A DNA stretch of 64,000 nucleotides, taken from NCBI RefSeq assembly GCF_022163125.1, contig NZ_CP091881.1:4588001-4652000 (forward strand), given 5' to 3'. Shown piece after piece: positions 35,048 through 42,484 of this stretch. How positions within the stretch are numbered: the first letter of the stretch is position 1; each line of letters opens with the position of its first letter. This stretch comes from Paenibacillus sp. HWE-109. Its GTDB lineage: Bacteria > Bacillota > Bacilli > Paenibacillales > NBRC-103111. Below the pieces are notes generated by a model, which was given only the letters and a program-made list of their open reading frames with translations, was not told the origin of the DNA and ran no database searches. The position numbers were made by a program, and so were the translations under genes.

Positions 35048-36358
35048 TTATTTTTTGTTAGCTACAGCGTTAGCATTTTTCCACGTTTTATCCAGGTCCT
35101 TAATCACATCGTCAGCCGTCATTTTTTTGCTAAAGTAGGCTTGAAGCGCTTTTCCCGACTCATCTTTAACAGCCGCTGGGATTTGCGGATCTTGATAAGA
35201 TTGTCCTTTATTGACATAAGCGGACGCATCTTCAACCCAAGGATACGGTTTGAACGTGTGCGCTTTGGACACCGGATTGAATTTCAAGCCTTGGTACAGC
35301 GCATTGGAAGCTTGGTCGTCCAGGATGAAGTTCAGAAGGTCAGCGGAAACTTCTTTGTTTTTACCGCTCGAAGCCATCGCCAGGGAGGTCGATACGGACA
35401 CGTTGATCAGCGTGGAAGCCGGATTGTCGTTCAGCGGAAGCGGAGCAACCCCGAAATCGAAGCTGCTGTTCGCTTTCAGCAAGCTGTCAGCATCCCAAGG
35501 ACCTTGTACCCACATGGCCGCTTTGCCGGCTGCGAAATCCGCGGCCCCGTCGTCGTTGCCAACCTCGAATACGCGGCCAGTTCCGTTGCTGTTCACGAGG
35601 TCGATGATGCCGAACATATCTTTCAGCTCGGCGAAGCTGCCTTGATCTTTGTTCATGCGGTCAACAAACCCTTTTTGAGTGGAGTTGCCTAGACCGCCGA
35701 CAGCCAGAGGCAGGAACAATTGCGGAATCCAGCTCTCTTTGTAGCCCAGCATGAATGGCGTAATTTTGTTGTCGTTCAGCTTCTGCACGACAGCCTTCAT
35801 TTCCGTTAATGTCGTAGGCGGTTTCAGGCCCAAATCATTAAACATTTTTTTGTTGTAGAGGTAGCCCCACGCCAAGCTTTCCAGCGGAACCGCAACGACT
35901 TTGTTGTCGATCGTCACGAGCTTGCGGATGCCGTCAATCAGTTTGCCGGAGAACGGTTGGTTCGTCATATCTTCCAGGAAGCCGGCTTTGTAGTAATCCG
36001 GCACGTCGTTCACCGCGTGAAGCGCGAAAATGTCCGGCACGTCGCCTGTAGCCAAGCGCGTTTTCAAGATTTGTGTTGCATTTTCAGAACCCGGGTACTC
36101 GGTATTGATCGTAACTACGATGTTCTTCTCTTTCTTTTCCTTTTCGGCAAACTGCGCGAAGTATTTGTCGAATTGATCGCGGAAACGGTCTAGACCACCC
36201 AGGAATACTTTCAATTCAACTTTTTTCGCGGGCGCATTCGAACCGTTTTGATTCGAAGTGCTGCCAGAGTTATTATCTTTTGTGCCTCCGCCGGAAGAGC
36301 AAGCGACGGTAGATCCCACCATTAACATGGCCAAAATCATAGTAAGTGTTTTTTTCAT
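35048..36358 (-). CDS. Sugar-binding lipoprotein, family 1 (module 2)
   Basis: 436 residues. The start MKKTLTMILAMLMVGSTVACSSGG (split: signal MKKTLTMILAMLMVG, lipobox STVACSS) gives a lipid-anchored Cys near residue 20. The body is a family 1 sugar-binding protein with the usual TGDVPDIFALH and AAMWVQGPWDAD blocks. I chose this start for GGGGAGG upstream and the intact signal; the frame is open 24 codons further. It delivers substrate to the adjacent permeases. Its own promoter, a cre-like site and a direct repeat lie in the 131-bp gap after the regulator gene. Confidence 0.93.
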   Translation of the reverse strand: MKKTLTMILAMLMVGSTVACSSGGGTKDNNSGSTSNQNGSNAPAKKVELKVFLGGLDRFRDQFDKYFAQFAEKEKKEKNIVVTINTEYPGSENATQILKTRLATGDVPDIFALHAVNDVPDYYKAGFLEDMTNQPFSGKLIDGIRKLVTIDNKVVAVPLESLAWGYLYNKKMFNDLGLKPPTTLTEMKAVVQKLNDNKITPFMLGYKESWIPQLFLPLAVGGLGNSTQKGFVDRMNKDQGSFAELKDMFGIIDLVNSNGTGRVFEVGNDDGAADFAAGKAAMWVQGPWDADSLLKANSSFDFGVAPLPLNDNPASTLINVSVSTSLAMASSGKNKEVSADLLNFILDDQASNALYQGLKFNPVSKAHTFKPYPWVEDASAYVNKGQSYQDPQIPAAVKDESGKALQAYFSKKMTADDVIKDLDKTWKNANAVANKK

Positions 36359-36380
36359 TGTGTTTAGCCTCCCCTTGTTT

Positions 36381-36407
36381 TGATAGCGCTTACTATCCTT
36401 GATTATA
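36381..36407 (-). promoter_or_regulatory. -10 box and cre/LacI-like operator ahead of the binding protein
   Basis: TGATAGCGCTTACT at 36381-36394 matches the CcpA cre consensus TGWAANCGNTNWCA with two mismatches and is itself flanked by GATAG/CTATC arms. It lies just downstream of a TATAAT -10 box (minus strand, 36402-36407), where a bound repressor would block initiation. Fits glucose repression by CcpA or control by a LacI relative. Confidence 0.5.
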
Positions 36408-36460
36408 TAGAAGAAAGCGGCCCCATTCATTCAACAGAAGTAGCGTTTTGAATTGGACTT

Positions 36461-36488
36461 TTGTGATATCGCTTTCACCATTGTGATA
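36461..36488 (-). promoter_or_regulatory. Direct repeat, candidate module 2 response-regulator site
   Basis: TATCACAA occurs twice on the minus strand (36481-36488 and 36461-36468), start points 20 bp apart, upstream of the -10 box of the binding-protein gene. The position and spacing fit two AraC half-sites. Only one pair was found, so support is limited. Confidence 0.4.
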
Positions 36489-36489
36489 A

Positions 36490-37554
36490 TTAGCTGCCTT
36501 GTCGAAACTGGATGGGCGTCACACCTGTTATTTTTTTGAAAATCCGATAAAAATACGTAATATCCGAATACCCGACAGCTTTCGCAGCATTCTTGATCGA
36601 GACCGACGGGTCCTGCAGCAGTTCGCACGCTTTCTCGATCCGTTTGGCGACGAGGTAATCCATCAACGTCTGGCCCACTTCCTGCTTGAACGTACGGGAC
36701 AGATGCTCCCGGCTGATGAAGAACTGGCTGGCGATCGTGCCAAGACCGATAGGTTCCGCGTAGGAATAATCGATAAACTGCCGAATCTCGTCAATTTTGA
36801 CTCCGACTTTATTTTTCCGCTGATAGATTAGCGCCTCCAGACTGCCGGAGAACGCATCGGACAAGACGGTAATCCAGGCGGAGAGCGGCGTATTGTCCGA
36901 TACGAAAAAGGTTGCAGCCCACGACTGGGCGTTCGGCGTCAACTCGCTGCCAAGCAGGTCCGCCTGTTCCTCCAGCAATTGCATGAATTGCTTGTAAAGC
37001 GAGTTGCTGACACCCGGTTTCAAGGGCTCGTGCTCCTTCAGCGCCGCCTCCAGGTGCTTGAAGCTGCTCTTGATCGCCTCCGGGTTCATTTCATGAATGT
37101 GCCTGACGATCACACTTCTCGTCTCCGTAACGACCTTGAGCAGTTGCTTGTCCAGCGGTTGGGCCGCGTGGATGCCCTGTGTCGCCCGCAGCTCGCGGAC
37201 TGCCTTCTCCAAAGCGCGATTCAGCTCTTCCGGTTTGATCGGCTTGAGCAAGTATTCGTCGACCTTGGACAAAATCGCTTGCTTCATATAGGAGAATTCA
37301 TCGAACCCGCTGATCACGATTTTGCGGATATACGGGTACTCCTCTGTCAATTTTTGCAGCAGACGCGTTCCGTCCATGCCTCTCATTTTCATATCCGTGA
37401 TGACGATTTCCGGGTGCAGCCGCTCCACCATCTCCAGCCCGCTCAGTCCGTCCTCGGCTTCCATCACCTGATCGATGCCAAACCGCTCCCAGTCCGCCAA
37501 ATGCCGGATGCTGTTCCGAATCCAAAACTCGTCGTCGATAATAATAGCCTTCAT
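36490..37554 (-). CDS. Response regulator with AraC output (module 2)
   Basis: 354 residues, shorter than the other two regulators because the middle region is ~110 residues rather than ~270. The receiver has IIIDDEFW, Asp in IVITDMKMRGMDG (~54) and LLKPIKPEEL. The C-terminal AraC domain has FFISREHLSRTFKQEVG and ITYFYRIFKKITGVTPIQFR. Its ATG overlaps the kinase's stop by one base, so the two are coupled. Probable target: the module 2 binding-protein promoter just downstream, where a TATCACAA direct repeat lies at the end of its own gene. Confidence 0.93.
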   Translation of the reverse strand: MKAIIIDDEFWIRNSIRHLADWERFGIDQVMEAEDGLSGLEMVERLHPEIVITDMKMRGMDGTRLLQKLTEEYPYIRKIVISGFDEFSYMKQAILSKVDEYLLKPIKPEELNRALEKAVRELRATQGIHAAQPLDKQLLKVVTETRSVIVRHIHEMNPEAIKSSFKHLEAALKEHEPLKPGVSNSLYKQFMQLLEEQADLLGSELTPNAQSWAATFFVSDNTPLSAWITVLSDAFSGSLEALIYQRKNKVGVKIDEIRQFIDYSYAEPIGLGTIASQFFISREHLSRTFKQEVGQTLMDYLVAKRIEKACELLQDPSVSIKNAAKAVGYSDITYFYRIFKKITGVTPIQFRQGS

Positions 37555-39341
37555 TACAGTTGCTCCTCTCCCCTGCGTATAGCCGGGATAATCACTTTGA
37601 CCGTCGTCCCGTCCCCTTCTACGCTTGAGACGAACAATCCGAACTCTTCCCCAAAAATAAGCCGGATTCGTGAATTCACGTTGTTAATTCCCATGCTTTC
37701 GCCCAGCAGCTGCTCATCATTCGTTTGTTCAAGCTGCCGCTGAATATCTTCGAGACGCTCGGGTTCGATCCCAACACCGTTGTCCTCGATGCTGATCTCA
37801 ATCTCATCCACCACGCGCTCTACTTTGATCAGGACACGGCCGCTCTTCATCATCCCTTCCAGCCCATGAACGAAGCAATTCTCCACAAGCGGCTGGAGCG
37901 TGAATTTGGTAATGCAATAGTCTTCGCAGCCCTCTTCCACATCGAGCTCAAATTCGAGCATGTCCTGAAAACGGAGCTTCTGGATATGCAGATAGTTGCT
38001 GACATGCTCCATTTCATCGAATATTGTCACCAGTTCGGACTGCATTTTGATCGTATACCGGAACAAGTCGCTGATCGCTCGAAGGTAGTCATAAATCTCC
38101 GGCACTTTCCGGTCAATGGCTACGCCTCCGATCGCTTGCAGCGTATTGTATAGAAAATGCGGATTGATCTGCGCTTGCATCGCCTTGATTTGCGCAGTGC
38201 GCGTCTCGATTTTGCTTTTGTACTCAATCTGGATCAGTTCCTTGATCCGCTGCAGCATCGAGTTGAACCGCCGCTCCAACGTCCCGATCTCATCGCTTCG
38301 AATATTATCGAGCCCGACGTTGAAATTTTGATGCTCGACCGCTTTCATCGACTTGGTCAACCGGATAATCGGCTTCGTTGTGAAGTAAGCGATCAGCACA
38401 GAGAGCAGTATGGCTGCCAGGATCGTAGCAACCGCCGTGTAAAAGCTGAAGCTCAGTGTAGTCGCGGCGCTCTCGGTCACGTAGCTCATCGGGACGAACT
38501 TGACGATCCAGATCTGACCCGAGACGGCAGGCTGGAAAAATAAAATGCCTTGCTTGAGCTGAACGTGCCCGGGTTCCGCAGAGTCCCCTATCGCCTTTGT
38601 CAACGTCTCCGGGTCCATTGAGACTTTGGTGCCATACGGATTGTACATCGTGTTGCCTTGGGCATCCACGATCAGCACCTCACTGTTCGCTTCCGAGTGA
38701 ATCATGTCCATGACGTTGCCCATCATTTTCCACCGGACTTCCAGCAAAACACCGCCCAACACTTGCAAATTCTCAAAACGGTTCATGCTGCGGGCTAAAA
38801 TAAACGTGTTCGGCGGCACATTCACAACCTTATTGACGCTCTGATGAGTCTTGGCGATCTCCCCCCAGTTGCCGATGGACGTGTCCAGATTGTCCGTAAA
38901 GCGTACCGCGTCTTTGTCCACTACATACAGGCGCTGTTTTTCATTCAAATACAAAGAAATCCGCACGATGTTGTTATTGTTAGCCACATACAGCGACCTT
39001 AATTTCTCCTCAATATCAAAGTTCCCCATATTAGGACCCTTTATGTCGCCTTCGCCTTCGCGGCCGGACGTTGGAAAAATAGTGTTGTCCAGCAGGAGCG
39101 AATAGGCAACCGAATGAAGTTGGCTGAACTTCTCGTCAAAATACTGAGCGGCCCAGTTCATTCTCGATTCGTTGGAACGGATAATTTCCGAGCTTAAAGA
39201 CTGCTTGGTCGTCTGCGTCGCAAAAAAAGTCACCGTCGTCAAAGGTAAAATAGCGATAATCACCATTAATATCATCAGTTTGTACCGCATGCTCATCTGA
39301 AACGGAACCATAAACAACCGCTTCATTGTGTTCATCTTCAT
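37554..39341 (-). CDS. Sensor histidine kinase, YesM type (module 2)
   Basis: 595 residues: helix ~20-42, an extracellular dCache-like sensor of ~240 residues, helix ~295-320, HAMP, His in INPHFLYNT (~394), HATPase with SIEDNGVGIEPERLE and MGINNVNSRI. The start is the ATG with AGGGGG upstream; the frame is open 25 codons further without a site. A terminator-like structure separates it from the LacZ gene upstream, so the kinase may have its own promoter or depend on read-through. Confidence 0.93.
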   Translation of the reverse strand: MKMNTMKRLFMVPFQMSMRYKLMILMVIIAILPLTTVTFFATQTTKQSLSSEIIRSNESRMNWAAQYFDEKFSQLHSVAYSLLLDNTIFPTSGREGEGDIKGPNMGNFDIEEKLRSLYVANNNNIVRISLYLNEKQRLYVVDKDAVRFTDNLDTSIGNWGEIAKTHQSVNKVVNVPPNTFILARSMNRFENLQVLGGVLLEVRWKMMGNVMDMIHSEANSEVLIVDAQGNTMYNPYGTKVSMDPETLTKAIGDSAEPGHVQLKQGILFFQPAVSGQIWIVKFVPMSYVTESAATTLSFSFYTAVATILAAILLSVLIAYFTTKPIIRLTKSMKAVEHQNFNVGLDNIRSDEIGTLERRFNSMLQRIKELIQIEYKSKIETRTAQIKAMQAQINPHFLYNTLQAIGGVAIDRKVPEIYDYLRAISDLFRYTIKMQSELVTIFDEMEHVSNYLHIQKLRFQDMLEFELDVEEGCEDYCITKFTLQPLVENCFVHGLEGMMKSGRVLIKVERVVDEIEISIEDNGVGIEPERLEDIQRQLEQTNDEQLLGESMGINNVNSRIRLIFGEEFGLFVSSVEGDGTTVKVIIPAIRRGEEQL

Positions 39342-39362
39342 TGGCAGGTCCCCCTTTTTACA

Positions 39363-39440
39363 AAAAAGAGAGCGCCCCGGCGTCAGCGCCTGCCCAGGCT
39401 TGAAAATCCCGGTCAAATCGCTTGTTCAGGAAAACGCTCT
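39363..39440 (-). terminator. Likely terminator between lacZ and the kinase gene
   Basis: Read leftward, AGAGCG near 39435 pairs with CGCTCT near 39370 and encloses a smaller GGCGCTGACGCC stem; TTTTTT follows. The long loop lowers confidence. Confidence 0.5.
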
Positions 39441-39450
39441 GTTCTAAAAG

Positions 39451-42400
39451 CTACTTGTCCGTCAGAACGGGCCGCAGCCGGATGGCAAATGCAAATTCTT
39501 TTTCTTCCAAACGATAAGCCGGCAGCAGATCCGGGCCGCAGGAATTGGAGCCGGAACCGCTCATTTTGTAATCCAAATGGAGAATCGTCTCTTTGCGCTT
39601 CGTCAATTCGTGCGGGTGGCCGGCTTCTTCCAATTGCTCCGGCGTATAGTGCGCCGCATTAAAGGAAAATTCGTGGTCGCCGTCGATTTTCAGACCCATG
39701 CCGAGCGCATTCGTGACCAACAGCCACTCCGTACCGTAGCGGGAGCCATTCTCTTGCGGCATCAAATAATTTTCAAACAATTGATCAACCGACGCCGCAT
39801 ACTTGCCCTTGCGGACACTTCGGCGTTTGTCGATATACGATTCGTGCGGGCCGTTGCCGAAATACTCGACCGTTTCGTAGCCTTGCGGCATCGTAAGCTG
39901 TAAGCCGTAGCGCGGCAGGAATGGATAATCCACCCGCACCTTCACTTGGTTATGCAGGGCAATTTCCCCAGTGCCATCGACGGTCCAAACCGCCGTTCCG
40001 TGCAAAATCGGGTACTTATGGTAGCCGCCCAACGAATAACGAACTTCAATTTTCACAAATGTGTCGGCCGTCTCCACGACCTTTGCTTCGTAGACGTGGA
40101 TTTGAGCGCGTTCGTACCCATATTCCCGCCACTGGGATTTCACGTTGCGGTCGTTGTCCATCGGCGCTCGCCAGATCGCGAACTTGGTCGGCTCGCTGAT
40201 CATCTGCACGCCGTGCTTGGAGATGCGGACGAACGCCCCGCCAATGAGATCGAACACATACTCGAAGTCGAAACCTTCCACCGCAACGCAGTCATTTTCC
40301 TGAATGACACGGATCGGATAGATTGGGAGCAGCTTCTCCGCTTCCAGCTTCGCAACCGGCAGTTCGAACTGCTCGAACGTCACCTCATGCCCTTTGGCCG
40401 ACCAGAACGTTTCTTGCTTCTGCTCCAGCAGCAGCGTCAGGAAGTAGCGTTCATACGCCGCTTCCGGGAAGCTGTAGTCCAGCGTAAGCGTCTGCGTCTG
40501 ATGAGGACCTGCCGCAAGTTCGGTGATTTCGCCCTGCTGTACCGTCTCGCCATCCTTCTCAACTTTCCAGAACAGGGAAAGATGCGAGAGGCCGATAAAA
40601 TCGTACAGGTTAGTCAAACGAATACGGCCCTGCTTCAAATCGTCGGCTTCGATCCGCACCGGCGCAATCACCTTCTTCAATTCGAGCAAGCCCGTATGCG
40701 GCGTGCGGTCCGGGTAGACCAGGCCATCCATACAGAAGTTGCCGTCGTTCGGCTTGTCTCCGAAGTCGCCACCGTACGCGTAGAACGGCACGCCGTCCGG
40801 CGTTTGCGTAATTACGGAATGATCGCACCATTCCCATACACAGCCGCCCATGAGCTTCGGATATTTGTAAATGACATCCCAATATTCCTGCAAATCGCCG
40901 GGGCTGTTGCCCATCGCATGGCTATATTCGCATAGGAACATCGGCTTCGCAGCGTTTTCGTCGCTGGCATAAGCTTCGATCTCCTGCGGCGACGCGTACA
41001 TGCGGCTTTCCATATCCAGACAGGAAGTATCCGGATGGCCTTTGTACACAGGCGCTGCGCTTTCGTAATGAACGGGGCGGGAAGCGTCCCGGCCTTTCGT
41101 CCACCGGGCCATCGCGATATGGTTCACATCGTATCCGGCTTCGTTGCCCATGGACCAGATCACGACGGACGGATGGTTTTTATCCCGTTCGACGAGCCGT
41201 TGCGCACGGTCTACAAAAGCCCGCTCCCACGCCGGGTTCCGGGTGAGCTCGTGAATGTCCGCTCCGTTGCCGCCGTCCCCGCCCGTGCTGAGCCCGTGGC
41301 ACTCCAGATCGGCTTCGTCCACCACATAAAATCCGAAAGTATCACACAAGTCCAGGAAGCGCGGATCGTTCGGATAATGCGCCTCCCGAATCGTGTTGAT
41401 GTTATGCTTTTTCATCAGCATCAAATCCTGAATCATATGGGTGTACGGAATCGTCTGCCCCAGCTCCGGATGCGAATCGTGGCGGTTGACGCCCTTGAGC
41501 TTAATCGCCTTGCCGTTAATGCGGAAAACGCCGTCCGTGATGTCGATTTGGCGGAAGCCGACGGAGAAGTGCATTACTTCTTCGCCACTCGTCACGAACA
41601 ATCGGTACAAGTACGGAGCCTCCGCGTTCCACAGCACTGGATCGTTGACTGCCAGCTCGATCGTGCCTTGGCCGTCTACCGTCGCGGTTCCGCTCGCCAC
41701 CGGGTTGCCGGCCGCATCCCGAAGCTCAGCCTGCACCTGGCATGCGCCCACCGTCTCAATTTCGCTGCGCAGCACGGCGCGGCTGAAATCGGCGGACAGC
41801 TCCTGCTTGTTGAATACGTCCCGGATATGCGCTTCATCCCGAGCCAGCAGGTATACGTCGCGGAAAATGCCGGAGTATCTCCAGGCGTCCTGATCCTCGA
41901 TGTAGCTGCCGTCGCACCACTTGAGCACCAGCACGGCCATGCGGTTTTTACCAGGCTGGACAAACGATGTAATATCGAACTCGGCAGACATCCGGCTGCC
42001 TTGGCTGTAGCCGACAAATTGGCCGTTGACCCAGACGTAGAAGCAGGAGTTCACGCCTTCGAACACGACCCGCTTCGCTTTGCCGTCCCATTGCGGCGCC
42101 AAGTTGAATTCCCGGACATAAGCTCCTGCCGGATTGGCATTCGGCACAAATGGCGGATCGCATGGAAACGGATAATTGATATTCGTATACTGAGGTTGGT
42201 CGTAGCCGTTCACCTGCCAGCAGGAAGGGACGAGCAAGTCATCCCATGTGCTGACATCCGCACCCTCCAGATAAAAGCCTTCCTCTACCTCTCTAACGCT
42301 CGTATGGTATCGGAATTTCCAGTTTCCGTTCAGCGTCTGAAAGAAAGGCGATTTCCCTCTCGTTTTCGCCAGAGCGGCTTCGGCTTCGCGGTAAGGGATA

Positions 42401-42483
42401 TAGTAAGCCCTAGGCGCCAGCCTGTTCACTTCCAACACATTTAAATCTTCCCAATACTTCTCGATCTGCCTCAAGTCACTCAC
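39451..42483 (-). CDS. lacZ: Beta-galactosidase, LacZ type (module 2)
   Basis: 1010 residues, close to the 1024 of E. coli LacZ, with the full five-domain order: N-terminal jelly-roll (NINYPFPCDPPFVP), two Ig-like domains around a TIM barrel, and the C-terminal Bgal_small_N domain (FGNGPHESYIDKR). Acid/base Glu is in WSMGNEAGYD (~447), nucleophile Glu in FLCEYSHAMGN (~517). No signal peptide, so cytoplasmic. I place the start at GTG 42483, one base after the upstream stop, with AGAGG inside the end of that gene; a TTG 24 bp upstream is a weaker option. It forms a unit with the GH38-like gene and would release terminal galactose from imported glycans. Confidence 0.93.
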   Translation of the reverse strand: MSDLRQIEKYWEDLNVLEVNRLAPRAYYIPYREAEAALAKTRGKSPFFQTLNGNWKFRYHTSVREVEEGFYLEGADVSTWDDLLVPSCWQVNGYDQPQYTNINYPFPCDPPFVPNANPAGAYVREFNLAPQWDGKAKRVVFEGVNSCFYVWVNGQFVGYSQGSRMSAEFDITSFVQPGKNRMAVLVLKWCDGSYIEDQDAWRYSGIFRDVYLLARDEAHIRDVFNKQELSADFSRAVLRSEIETVGACQVQAELRDAAGNPVASGTATVDGQGTIELAVNDPVLWNAEAPYLYRLFVTSGEEVMHFSVGFRQIDITDGVFRINGKAIKLKGVNRHDSHPELGQTIPYTHMIQDLMLMKKHNINTIREAHYPNDPRFLDLCDTFGFYVVDEADLECHGLSTGGDGGNGADIHELTRNPAWERAFVDRAQRLVERDKNHPSVVIWSMGNEAGYDVNHIAMARWTKGRDASRPVHYESAAPVYKGHPDTSCLDMESRMYASPQEIEAYASDENAAKPMFLCEYSHAMGNSPGDLQEYWDVIYKYPKLMGGCVWEWCDHSVITQTPDGVPFYAYGGDFGDKPNDGNFCMDGLVYPDRTPHTGLLELKKVIAPVRIEADDLKQGRIRLTNLYDFIGLSHLSLFWKVEKDGETVQQGEITELAAGPHQTQTLTLDYSFPEAAYERYFLTLLLEQKQETFWSAKGHEVTFEQFELPVAKLEAEKLLPIYPIRVIQENDCVAVEGFDFEYVFDLIGGAFVRISKHGVQMISEPTKFAIWRAPMDNDRNVKSQWREYGYERAQIHVYEAKVVETADTFVKIEVRYSLGGYHKYPILHGTAVWTVDGTGEIALHNQVKVRVDYPFLPRYGLQLTMPQGYETVEYFGNGPHESYIDKRRSVRKGKYAASVDQLFENYLMPQENGSRYGTEWLLVTNALGMGLKIDGDHEFSFNAAHYTPEQLEEAGHPHELTKRKETILHLDYKMSGSGSNSCGPDLLPAYRLEEKEFAFAIRLRPVLTDK

Positions 42484-42484
42484 C

